From NCBI GenBank assembly GCA_964421815.1, contig CAYQYT010000006.1, forward strand, positions 72,585-136,584: 64,000 bases of DNA, read 5' to 3'. A program made the translations under genes and the position numbers. A model generated the notes under the pieces. It searched no databases. It worked only from the letters and a program-made list of their open reading frames with translations, and had not been told where the DNA came from. This document shows, one piece after another, positions 44,612 through 53,507 of this stretch; positions within the stretch are counted from its first letter, which is position 1; each line of letters begins with the position of its first letter. Source of the DNA: DTU089 sp964421815 (GTDB lineage Bacteria > Bacillota > Clostridia > Oscillospirales > Acutalibacteraceae).

Positions 44612-45872
44612 GATAATAAAAACAGGTATACCTTGGTTACCGGAAATGTCCGAGAGATTTTCTGTCGGTTATGTAAAACAGTATTTCCACATTAGTAAAG
44701 ACCTTTCTAATGATGGAGAGCCGGAGCGAGTGCTTAAACTGGCTCGTGCAGGTATAGTAGAAAAAGATGTAACAACCAATGAAGGTCAGATGGCCGCATC
44801 GTATTCAGGCTATAACAAGGTGCAGGTAGGCGATTTGTTACTAAATCCTATGGATTTGTACAGCGGTGCAAATTGTAATGTATCAGAATTAGAAGGTGTG
44901 ATTAGCCCCGCTTATTCAAATCTACGCGCGAAAAAATCCAACACTGTGGTTCCGAAATTCTATGATTATTATTTCAAAAGTCAGTATTGGTTGATGGCTA
45001 TGTTTGCCCACGGAAAAGGCGTGTCTTTTGATAACAGATGGACATTGAATAATGATAGCTTACGTACCTATGAAATTCCTGTTGTTCCCTATGCTGAACA
45101 AGAGAAAATTGTGGAACATATTCAAACCGAAGAAAGAAAAGTCGATGCCCTTATCGCAAATGTTCAGGCACAGATTGAAAAGCTAAAAGCATACAAACAG
45201 AGCGTTATTACCGAAACGGTCACAAAAGGCCTCGATCCTAATGCTCCTATGAAGGATAGCGGTGTCGAATGGATTGGAGTTATCAATAGCTCATATGCCG
45301 TGAATCCTATCAAGTCAATATTTAAAATTAAGAAGGACATTATTGGTCGAGAACCGGAAACCGTACTATCAATAACGCAAAACGGCTTGAAAATTAAAAA
45401 TATTAGTGAAAACGAAGGTCAAATGGCTAATTCATATGCAAATTACCAGATCGTAAACATCGGAGATTTTGCAATGAATCACATGGATCTTTTGACTGGT
45501 GGTATTGGAATCTCTGAATATGAGGGAGTGACAAGTCCCGATTACAGAGTGTTTGTCAAGAAGAATCCCGACTATAATTCTCGCTATTTTCTCTATCTGT
45601 TTGAAATGTACTATAGGAACAAAATATTCTACGCATTTGGACAAGGTGCAGCCAATATAGGTAGATGGAGATTGCCGGCTCAGAATTTTAACACCTTGGA
45701 TATTCCTGTGCCTCCGGTTGATGAACAACACAAAATAGCCAAGTATCTTGATGGTAAGTGTTCGCAAATTAATAAGCTCATTGAAATTAAGCAGAAGAAA
45801 ATCGAAAAATTGGTGGAATACAAAAAATCCCTTATCTACGAGTATGTTACAGGAAAAAAGGAAGTGGTGTAA
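44604..45872 (+). CDS. hsdS: Type I specificity subunit HsdS
   Basis: 422 residues with two target-recognition domains and two conserved helical spacers (QEKIVEHIQTEERKVDALIA and DEQHKIAKYLDGKCSQINKL). The two recognition domains resemble each other: NEGQMAASYSGYNKVQVGD and NEGQMANSYANYQIVNIGD, with MDLYSG and MDLLTG in each. The site may therefore have similar half-sequences. Overlaps both neighbours. Confidence 0.93.
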   Translation: MSKIIKTGIPWLPEMSERFSVGYVKQYFHISKDLSNDGEPERVLKLARAGIVEKDVTTNEGQMAASYSGYNKVQVGDLLLNPMDLYSGANCNVSELEGVISPAYSNLRAKKSNTVVPKFYDYYFKSQYWLMAMFAHGKGVSFDNRWTLNNDSLRTYEIPVVPYAEQEKIVEHIQTEERKVDALIANVQAQIEKLKAYKQSVITETVTKGLDPNAPMKDSGVEWIGVINSSYAVNPIKSIFKIKKDIIGREPETVLSITQNGLKIKNISENEGQMANSYANYQIVNIGDFAMNHMDLLTGGIGISEYEGVTSPDYRVFVKKNPDYNSRYFLYLFEMYYRNKIFYAFGQGAANIGRWRLPAQNFNTLDIPVPPVDEQHKIAKYLDGKCSQINKLIEIKQKKIEKLVEYKKSLIYEYVTGKKEVV

Positions 45873-46579
45873 TGAGCTTGTTAGAAAAAATAGCTGATAC
45901 TCTTCTTTCAAAGCATTGGATTATTACATTAGTATCCTTCGTGGTAAGTGTTGTCGTTTCAATTTTCATACCTTCGGAGCTTTATGATAAACTTCCTTTT
46001 GATTCGAAAGTAAATGTGATTGTTGGCTTTGTGGCTATTGCTGTGGTTGTCTTCCTCGTCTTATATCTCATCACGTGGTGCATCGGCAAGAAATTTTCAA
46101 GCACAAAATGGGACAGCGAATATCAGGCATTAAAAAAAGAAGAAGCAGAGGAAAACATCGAGGAATGGCGTTGCTTCTTCGATAAAATCCCGGACGAAGA
46201 ATACTCTATCATAATGTACTTTATGATAACCGAAAACAAGCGGCCGTACAAATCGTGGGGATATCGTTGGGGAAGCTATGATACATCCATCTTCGGATTC
46301 ACCATTGTAGATCAGCTTTTCTATAAAACAAAGACCTTCGAAGAATCACCTCCATATTCAGTCCACTTTGCAAACGAGGACAAGCCTCGCACAATCACCA
46401 GTAAAGGTGAGGCAACAATCTATACGCTCAAGGATGACGTGTATCGGACGTTTAAAGAGATAATCAGATTGAAAGGCTCGTTATCTCATCATCAAAGGAA
46501 ACTATATAAATTGGACTACGGCAATGGTTCTGATTTGCCGGAGTTTCAAGAATCCAAATTCAAACAGGGTGCTGATTAA
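45872..46579 (+). CDS. Two-span membrane protein inside the RM operon (superinfection-exclusion-like)
   Basis: 235 residues. Two membrane segments (residues about 15-32 and 48-70), then a 165-residue cytosolic domain with EEWRCFFDKIPDEEYSIIMY. The arrangement recalls the SieB type of phage exclusion proteins, but this is only a resemblance. It overlaps hsdS by one base, so it is made with the RM system. Confidence 0.6.
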   Translation: MSLLEKIADTLLSKHWIITLVSFVVSVVVSIFIPSELYDKLPFDSKVNVIVGFVAIAVVVFLVLYLITWCIGKKFSSTKWDSEYQALKKEEAEENIEEWRCFFDKIPDEEYSIIMYFMITENKRPYKSWGYRWGSYDTSIFGFTIVDQLFYKTKTFEESPPYSVHFANEDKPRTITSKGEATIYTLKDDVYRTFKEIIRLKGSLSHHQRKLYKLDYGNGSDLPEFQESKFKQGAD

Positions 46580-46599
46580 CACCGAAAGGAAAACTACCG

Positions 46600-46965
46600 T
46601 TGAGAGAAATATTCAGTTTCATTTTTGACAAATTCACAGACCCCTTGACTCTTCCCATTGAGCCGCTTTACGAGTGGATCATCTTGGGAGTGATTGGGTT
46701 AATTGCATATGTAGCTTCGTTCCGTATTGTCGGAGATATGTATGATAGCGGAACTATCAGCGGTAGTTTCCTTGGCAGTCTGTTCCATTGGATTATTCGC
46801 CTATTGATTTTCGTTCCCGTGTGGTTCGTTGTCTATTGGCTGATCGTCATCGGTCAATGGATCATCGCAAACTGGGTTTTGGCTCTCTGCATTTTGGGCG
46901 GCTTGGTTGTTTTTATAGCTGCCACAATCGGAATAATCCATTATTTGAACGGTAGAAATAATTAA
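46600..46965 (+). CDS. Multi-span membrane protein inside the RM operon
   Basis: 121 residues from a TTG with an AAAGGA site. Four hydrophobic stretches (e.g. YEWIILGVIGLIAYVASF, LLIFVPVWFVVYWLIVIG, VLALCILGGLVVFIAAT). No family known. With the previous gene it forms a membrane pair between hsdS and the GmrSD gene. Confidence 0.6.
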   Translation: MREIFSFIFDKFTDPLTLPIEPLYEWIILGVIGLIAYVASFRIVGDMYDSGTISGSFLGSLFHWIIRLLIFVPVWFVVYWLIVIGQWIIANWVLALCILGGLVVFIAATIGIIHYLNGRNN

Positions 46966-46994
46966 GAAGTAAAGCAAACGGAAGGAGGGTTCAC

Positions 46995-49100
46995 ATGAAC
47001 ATCGAACCCGGAAGAATCATTAACGATTTCATTGAACCAAATAAAAGGCAGTACGCTATCCCTGTATATCAGAGAAACTATGAATGGTCAAAGGAGCAAT
47101 GTGTAAAGCTTTTTGCCGACATTGTTCAAGCGTACAAAAGAGATAAAACCCACTTCTGCGGTTCGGTTGTGTATGCCCTCTTAAAAGAAGAACACAACAT
47201 CTATCACTATGTCATCATTGACGGACAGCAGCGCCTTACCACCATTTACTTGATGATGAAGGCAATGCTGGACAACGCCAAGACCGATGCAGAAAAAGAA
47301 ACTCTCACCGATGCTCTGTTCAATAGAGATAAGTTCGATAAGTATGGCATTGACACAGCAAGCAAGTTGAAGCTCAAGCCGATTAAGAGCGACAATCAGC
47401 AGCTCGCCCTGCTCATGGATAACAAGCTCGATGAGGTGGATAAAAGCACCGGTATCTGGAAGAATTATGAGTTGTTCTGCGAACTGGTGAAGCAGTATCA
47501 AGAAGAAGGTCTCACCGTGAAAGAAATGTATAACGGTGTGGCAAAACTGATCTGCGCGAGAATCAAACTCGATGCAGATGACAACGCCCAAGAGATCTTC
47601 GAGCGTATCAACTCGACCGGTGTTCCGCTGAGTCTTGCAGACAAGATCAGAAACTTTGTGCTGATGACTGATGCGGATCAAGAAGAACTATACGAGAACT
47701 ATTGGCTCAAAATCGAGAAGCTCGTAAGAAAGGATATGATGTCCTACTTCTTTACCGATTACCTAAATATGAAAATTGACGGCTTCGCTCGTGAAGGCGA
47801 AGCTTACGATATATTCAAATCCGTATATGACAAGAACGGATACACCAACGAGTCTATGTTGGCAGAGGTTCTGCATTACGCCGAATTTTATCATGCATTC
47901 CTCTATGGTGACGAAAAGAAATACGGAGAGGAAGTCAACACCCTTCTTCTCGATTTGCAGAAACTGAAGCAGTCTACGGTTTTCCTTTTCCTATTCCGTG
48001 TGTTTGATGACTTCGATGCCGGAGTGATTGACGAAACCGAATTGGCAAAGGTTCTCCGCCTCCTGCTCAATTACAGCATCCGCCGTTTGATCTGTGAAAT
48101 CGGTTCAAACTCTTTGCGCGGTCTGTACAAGACCTTGTATTCGAGAGTCTTTTCCAACGAGAAGAACAAGGAACGCTATTACGATTCCATTGTTTCGTTC
48201 CTGTTGCAGATGACGTCGAAAGATGCCTTCCCCTCCGATGAAGCATTTGTCGCAGCCCTCAAGCAAAACAATCTGTACCGCAAGAACGCGCTTTGCAAAT
48301 ACTTGCTCATCGAACTGGAAAACCAAGGCAAGGAGCATATCGAGGTGGATAACCTGTCCATTGAACACATCATGCCTCAAAACAGCAATATTTCAACCGA
48401 ATGGCAGGTTATGCTCGGAACAAATTGGGCAACCGTAAAGGACAAATATCTGCATACGCTTGGCAACCTTACACTCACAGGATACAACAGCGAACTCGGA
48501 GATAAACCCTTTGCAGAAAAGAAGAAGAAACTGAGCGATGCGCAGACAAAGATTGTTGCACTAAACTCCGATGTTATGACGTGCGAAGCATGGAACGAAG
48601 AAAAAATTATGGCTCGTGCCAATCGTTTGGCAGGTGAAATCTTGAAGCTGCATGCCGTTGAAATTCCAAGTGAACTTGTTTCCTTTGCTGACCCGAGATA
48701 CAAGGAATACACCTGTGACAATCCCGATGATGCAACATATAAGTCGCCCAATTACTTCATCCTTCAAGGTGAACGAGTTATCTGCGACAACTTTAGCAAT
48801 ATGCTTCGTCTTGTTATTGATCGACTGTATCTCCACGATAAGACGGTTATAGACGATATGTGTGCTAATAAGCGCAAGTTGTTTACGGGATCGCAGCTTC
48901 CGTTCTTCTCCTATGATGCTACGGAAATCAAATATCCCGATCAGGTGGCTAATTCGGGAATCTACCACAGCACCGGTTTCTCGGCCGCAACCATCATGTG
49001 GATTATTCAAGCACTTCTCGACAAGCACGAAATAGAGCGTTCTGAATTTGTCTACAGCGCACGTTCAACAAAACCTGCTGCAAAGGAAGAATCAAAGTAA
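46995..49100 (+). CDS. GmrSD-type (DUF262-DUF1524) restriction enzyme
   Basis: 701 residues. DUF262 part: AIPVYQRNYEWSKEQC and VIIDGQQRLTTIYLM (DGQQR at about 76-80), a ParB/Srx-like NTP-binding domain. DUF1524 part: LSIEHIMPQNS with His458 and HTLGNLTLTGYN, an HNH-type nuclease. A C-terminal 110-residue extension follows (QGERVICDNFSNMLRLVIDR). Family members are modification-dependent (type IV) endonucleases against glucosylated or otherwise modified phage DNA. GGAGGG site upstream. Lies between hsdS and hsdR in the same operon. Confidence 0.9.
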   Translation: MNIEPGRIINDFIEPNKRQYAIPVYQRNYEWSKEQCVKLFADIVQAYKRDKTHFCGSVVYALLKEEHNIYHYVIIDGQQRLTTIYLMMKAMLDNAKTDAEKETLTDALFNRDKFDKYGIDTASKLKLKPIKSDNQQLALLMDNKLDEVDKSTGIWKNYELFCELVKQYQEEGLTVKEMYNGVAKLICARIKLDADDNAQEIFERINSTGVPLSLADKIRNFVLMTDADQEELYENYWLKIEKLVRKDMMSYFFTDYLNMKIDGFAREGEAYDIFKSVYDKNGYTNESMLAEVLHYAEFYHAFLYGDEKKYGEEVNTLLLDLQKLKQSTVFLFLFRVFDDFDAGVIDETELAKVLRLLLNYSIRRLICEIGSNSLRGLYKTLYSRVFSNEKNKERYYDSIVSFLLQMTSKDAFPSDEAFVAALKQNNLYRKNALCKYLLIELENQGKEHIEVDNLSIEHIMPQNSNISTEWQVMLGTNWATVKDKYLHTLGNLTLTGYNSELGDKPFAEKKKKLSDAQTKIVALNSDVMTCEAWNEEKIMARANRLAGEILKLHAVEIPSELVSFADPRYKEYTCDNPDDATYKSPNYFILQGERVICDNFSNMLRLVIDRLYLHDKTVIDDMCANKRKLFTGSQLPFFSYDATEIKYPDQVANSGIYHSTGFSAATIMWIIQALLDKHEIERSEFVYSARSTKPAAKEESK

Positions 49101-49173
49101 ATGTCGCCTCACGCACGACCGCATCAGGGGCAACAGTCAGTATAATTAAGAAAATAATCAAGAGGTGGAACTC

Positions 49174-52100
49174 ATGGATCAATCCGAAAAGAGATTTGAA
49201 CAAGATATTGAAAGCTTTTTAATAAGCGAACAGGGCGGCTACGAGCAATTCTCGTACATTAACGCTGATGGACATAGAGTCCAAAAATATGCTTATGACA
49301 GAGAGCGTGGCATCTATCTCGATGTCCTCGTAAACTTCATCAAGCAGACACAGCCCAAGCAATGGGCAAGGTATGTAAAATACTACGGTGATGATGCTCC
49401 CGACAAGCTGTATCGCAGACTGGAAGACTGCATCACCGAGAACGGCCTTGTTTATGTGTTAAAGCACGGTATCAAGGATATGGGCATCGATTTGAAGGTT
49501 TGCTATTTCAAGCCCGAATCCGATCTGAATGAAACATTAAACGAGCTTTATAAGAGCAATGTGTTGGGTGTAACTCGGCAGTTCGCCTATTCTCCCAAGA
49601 ACAACAATACCATCGATATGGTGCTTACCATCAATGGTATTCCTGTTGTTGCGCTCGAACTCAAGAATCAGTACAAGGGACAAGACGTTGAAGATGCCAT
49701 TAAGCAGTTCAAGAACGACCGTGATCCCAAAGAATTCTGCTTCCGTTTCAACCACAGATTTCTCGTATACTTTGCCGTTGACCTGTATGAAGCATATATG
49801 ACTACCCACTTGCAGGGCGGTGATACTCGCTTTATGCCCTTTAACCAAGGATCTAACGGTGCCGGAAACAAAGGCGGTAAAGGTAACCCTGTGAACCCCG
49901 AAGGTTATTCCACCTCTTATCTTTGGGAAGAAGTTCTGCAGCGTGACAGCCTTCTCAACCTTGTTCACCGTTTTATTTCCCACGTTAAGGAGCGCGAAGA
50001 AGTAACCAACGGTGCTACAACAAGGACTGTAACTAAAGAAAAACTCATATTCCCAAGATATCACCAATACGATGTTGTTAACAAAATTGTTGATGACGTT
50101 AAAGAAAAAGGCGTTGGCGAGAGCTATCTCATTGAACATTCCGCAGGTAGCGGTAAGTCAAACTCCATTGCATGGATCGCATACCGTCTTGCTTCTCTTC
50201 ACAACGAAGATAACGAGTCCATCTTTGATACGGTTATCGTTGTTACCAATAGAGTTGTGCTTGACAGCCAATTACAAGATACCATTAACAGCTTTGATCA
50301 TACACCCGGACTCGTAGAAGCGATAGATGATAAGAAGCGCTCCCGTGGATTGGTCGATGCAATTAACGACAAGAAGCGAATTATTATCTGCACCGTTCAG
50401 AAATTCCTGTTTGCCTATAAGGACTTCGAAAAGCTCGTAGGCAGAAAGTTCGCTGTAATCGTAGACGAAGCACATCAGGGACAATCCGGTGAAAGTGCAA
50501 AGACTCTTCGTAAATCCTTGCTCGATATTGATAAGGCAATTAAGGAATATGCTGCGGAAGAAGGCATTGAGGAAGATGATGTAGATCTCTCCTCGGATCT
50601 GGTGCTTTCCATCCTCTCTCAAGGCATGCATGCAAATCAGTCCTTCTTCGCTTTCACGGCCACACCTGTAAAGAATACCATTGAGTTGTTTGGAACATAC
50701 GATCCCGAACTAAAGAAAAAGCGTCCGTTCCACGTATATTCCATGCGACAGGCAATTGAGGAAAATTACATATTGGATGTTCTCGCAAACTACACGACCA
50801 TTAAAGAAGCCTTTAAGCTCGTTAGAGTATCCGAGGACAATCCCGAACTGATTGAAGGCCCTGCTCTGAAGGTGCTGATTAAGTACTATAAAGAGCATGG
50901 ACACACCATTGCCGCCAAGACAGAAATGATTATGGCGAACTTCCTGCATAACGGTCGTTTCCAAATCGGGGGCAAAGGTAAAGCAATGGTTGTTGCAGAC
51001 GGCAGAAAGAATGCTGTCAGATACTATTTCGCAATCAAGGAGTATTTGAAGCAACACCCCAACGAAGGCAAAGGTTGCGATGTTATGGTCGCCTTCTCCG
51101 GAACTGTTAACTTGGATGGTCAGGAATACACCGAGGCCAGCCTTAACACAGACGAGAATGGTCAGCCCATTAACAACGACAAGAAATTCAGAAAAGCATT
51201 CCGTAGCGATAGATATAATATCTTGGTTGTTGCAAATAAATATCAGACAGGCTTTGATGAGCCTCTGCTCCACTCTATGTATGTGGATAAGAAGCTAAGG
51301 AAGATCAGCGCTGTTCAGACACTTTCTCGTCTCAATAGAACGTGTAAAGGTAAGGATTCAACTTTTGTCCTTGACTTTGAAAATACTGATAACGAGATTC
51401 GTGACAGCTTCCAAACTTATTATGAAACAACGCTACTCGAAGGCAGAACAGACTATAACAGAGTCTATGATCTGAGAACCAAGATAACTCCCTTTATGCT
51501 ATATAACTTCGAGGATGTAGAGAAATACTATTCCTTTATGGCGAAGCATAAAGACTCTCGTCAGGATGCCACATCCCTTGGCAAGTTAAGCGGAATACTC
51601 AAGCCTATTATCGACAGATATTGCGAACTTCCCACAGAAGAAGACAAATTCAACGCGCGTATGGCAATCAGAGATTTCACAAAGGGTTATGCCTATGTTA
51701 CGCAGTTGATTAGACTTCATGACGAAGAACTGTTCAAGGAGTATGTGTTTGCTTCTAACTTGTTGCGCCTGTTGCCAAAGCCCGGTCATCCAAAGCCGGA
51801 CATTGAAGACAAGGTTAAGTTGGAGTACACCTCATTGAAGGAAACCTTTAACGGTGCGATTGTGCTCGAAAAGAAGGATACCGACCTTGTCATCACCTAT
51901 GGCAAATCAAAAGCAAAAGTTCCCAAGAAAGATACCTTACAGAATATCATTGACAAGGTGAATGAACGCTTCGATGGTGATTTCAGCGATGGTGACCGAG
52001 TGATTATTGAGAGCATTTATCAGATGTTTATGTCCGACAAAGAGGTTAAGAAGTTTAGAAGGTACGCAAAAGATACCTCCGCAGAGATGTTTGTTAAATC

Positions 52101-52251
52101 TCTTTTCCCGGACAAATTTATGGAAATAGCTGCGCAATGCTGCCTTGATAATGCTGAATCATATAGAAAGTTGTTCGAGAACAAAGAATTTTATGATAAG
52201 GTTATGGATGCGATGGCAAGAGAGTTGTATAAGAGTCTGAGAAAAGACTAA
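49174..52251 (+). CDS. hsdR: Type I restriction endonuclease HsdR
   Basis: 1025 residues from ATG 49174 (AAGAGGTGG site; the GTG at 49165 lies inside that site). PD-(D/E)xK nuclease: IDMVLTINGIPVVALELKNQ (about 147-166). Superfamily 2 translocase: HSAGSGKSNSIAW (about 321-333), VDEAHQGQSG, FAFTATP, VVANKYQTGFDEP and TLSRLNRTC. It cuts unmethylated DNA after translocation, with HsdM and HsdS encoded upstream. Confidence 0.95.
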   Translation: MDQSEKRFEQDIESFLISEQGGYEQFSYINADGHRVQKYAYDRERGIYLDVLVNFIKQTQPKQWARYVKYYGDDAPDKLYRRLEDCITENGLVYVLKHGIKDMGIDLKVCYFKPESDLNETLNELYKSNVLGVTRQFAYSPKNNNTIDMVLTINGIPVVALELKNQYKGQDVEDAIKQFKNDRDPKEFCFRFNHRFLVYFAVDLYEAYMTTHLQGGDTRFMPFNQGSNGAGNKGGKGNPVNPEGYSTSYLWEEVLQRDSLLNLVHRFISHVKEREEVTNGATTRTVTKEKLIFPRYHQYDVVNKIVDDVKEKGVGESYLIEHSAGSGKSNSIAWIAYRLASLHNEDNESIFDTVIVVTNRVVLDSQLQDTINSFDHTPGLVEAIDDKKRSRGLVDAINDKKRIIICTVQKFLFAYKDFEKLVGRKFAVIVDEAHQGQSGESAKTLRKSLLDIDKAIKEYAAEEGIEEDDVDLSSDLVLSILSQGMHANQSFFAFTATPVKNTIELFGTYDPELKKKRPFHVYSMRQAIEENYILDVLANYTTIKEAFKLVRVSEDNPELIEGPALKVLIKYYKEHGHTIAAKTEMIMANFLHNGRFQIGGKGKAMVVADGRKNAVRYYFAIKEYLKQHPNEGKGCDVMVAFSGTVNLDGQEYTEASLNTDENGQPINNDKKFRKAFRSDRYNILVVANKYQTGFDEPLLHSMYVDKKLRKISAVQTLSRLNRTCKGKDSTFVLDFENTDNEIRDSFQTYYETTLLEGRTDYNRVYDLRTKITPFMLYNFEDVEKYYSFMAKHKDSRQDATSLGKLSGILKPIIDRYCELPTEEDKFNARMAIRDFTKGYAYVTQLIRLHDEELFKEYVFASNLLRLLPKPGHPKPDIEDKVKLEYTSLKETFNGAIVLEKKDTDLVITYGKSKAKVPKKDTLQNIIDKVNERFDGDFSDGDRVIIESIYQMFMSDKEVKKFRRYAKDTSAEMFVKSLFPDKFMEIAAQCCLDNAESYRKLFENKEFYDKVMDAMARELYKSLRKD

Positions 52252-52274
52252 ATCTCCGCAAATAATGTTGCCAA

Positions 52275-52308
52275 AGTCCGTTTTATGGGACATATATGCT
52301 GATAAAAT
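52275..52308 (+). promoter_or_regulatory. Shared promoter-operator, copy 2
   Basis: GTCC-N8-GGAC (52276-52291), -35 GTTTTA (52280-52285), 17-base spacer, TAAAAT (52303-52308). It drives the zinc-ribbon membrane protein that starts at 52355. Confidence 0.65.
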
Positions 52309-52354
52309 ATATACTGTAAACGGAAATTGTCAAAGTGAAGTTAGGGTGGTGAAC

Positions 52355-52912
52355 ATGAAGAAAGGAACAAAGATAACGCTTTTATGCATTTTCGTGCCGA
52401 CAGAGCTGTTCTTTTGCCTTGCGACATTCGTGGCTCTCTTCATGTTCCCACCTGTTGGCTTTGTCGGATTAGCTGCATCTACATTGTATCTGCTGGTGAT
52501 CATCTCTATATGTCAATCTCTCAAAGGTAAAAAGCCAATCCTTAACCTTTTCAGAGAAGGCACTAAGGCCTGTAAAAAATGCGGAACTACTTACGAAAAA
52601 GCCAAGTGCTTCGGCTGCCCGAAATGCGCTGAAGAAAAGCGAAGGAATCAACCTCCGTTGCCTACGTTTGAGGAAATGGAAAACGCACGACTGTCAAGAA
52701 AGGCACGCAAAGCAGCATTTTGGGATTTCGTTGGAGCGGTGGACGTGATTGGAGAGTTGAGTGAACTCAACGAAAAACCTCCAATAAAGAAGCAGAGCAT
52801 ATTGAACAGTACATGCTATGATGGCGAACACCTCCATACAGAGGAAGGACACGAAGCCGAAGACGGTTATTGTATGGAGTGCGATATTGCTGTTGAGGAT
52901 GTTTTAGAATAA
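52355..52912 (+). CDS. Membrane protein with zinc ribbon
   Basis: 185 residues from ATG 52355, about 40 bases after the shared promoter; a longer frame from 52265 would begin upstream of that promoter and is rejected. Two membrane segments (LLCIFVPTELFFCLATFVAL and the next), then ACKKCGTTYEKAKCFGCPKC, a four-Cys ribbon, and a Cys/His-containing end (GEHLHTEEGHEAEDGYCMEC). Function unknown. Confidence 0.7.
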   Translation: MKKGTKITLLCIFVPTELFFCLATFVALFMFPPVGFVGLAASTLYLLVIISICQSLKGKKPILNLFREGTKACKKCGTTYEKAKCFGCPKCAEEKRRNQPPLPTFEEMENARLSRKARKAAFWDFVGAVDVIGELSELNEKPPIKKQSILNSTCYDGEHLHTEEGHEAEDGYCMECDIAVEDVLE

Positions 52913-52936
52913 AGCGAATTGAATCCGAGGTAAAAA

Positions 52937-53467
52937 ATGGAACTGTTAACCGACCGACTTGTTATACATGAGGCGACAAGCGAAGAAGCAAATCGAATAA
53001 GTGAACAGAACAGTAATGACTCTGTGAATGAATATCTGGCTTCATTCTCAAAAGATGATATTGCAATTATCTTTCGGGATCAGGATGCAGTTTCAGCCCT
53101 GCTTACTCGATTTAGCAATAGCATAGGCGATGGCAATAGCGAAATCTATGGAGCGTGGAAGGATGAAGCACTCATCGGGTTTATCTCAATTATAAACGGC
53201 GAGTCCGGTACACCCGAGCTACAGATAGAGATTGCACCGCCTTTTCAAAATCAAGGATACGGTTTTGAATTCCTTGATGCATTACTCAACCACTTGCTTC
53301 AAAGAAAAGATTTTCAATATATCAGATATACCGTACTACCAAACAACAAGGCGAGCATTGCGTTGGTTGAACGCATCGGTGCGGTGTTGCAAGAACCCAA
53401 AAGCGAAGCTGAACGGTTGCTAATCCGCACCTACCACATTACCAAAGATACCATAGGAAATCGGTAA
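52937..53467 (+). CDS. GNAT family acetyltransferase
   Basis: 176 residues. LTDRLVIHEATSEEANRI at the start, IGFISIINGESGTPELQIEI, and the acetyl-CoA loop QNQGYGFEFLDALL, then YTVLPNNKASIALVERIGAV are the RimJ/RimL-like GNAT pattern. The usual Q/R-x-x-G-x-G/A loop is seen as QNQGYG. Substrate unknown. Confidence 0.85.
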   Translation: MELLTDRLVIHEATSEEANRISEQNSNDSVNEYLASFSKDDIAIIFRDQDAVSALLTRFSNSIGDGNSEIYGAWKDEALIGFISIINGESGTPELQIEIAPPFQNQGYGFEFLDALLNHLLQRKDFQYIRYTVLPNNKASIALVERIGAVLQEPKSEAERLLIRTYHITKDTIGNR

Positions 53468-53507
53468 AACATAAACTATCACAACTTAAACGGAAGGAGG
53501 AATACCA

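Noticed and set aside
52265..52354. N-terminal extension of the zinc-ribbon membrane protein
   Set aside because: The extension begins before the promoter-operator at 52275-52308; ATG 52355 fits better.
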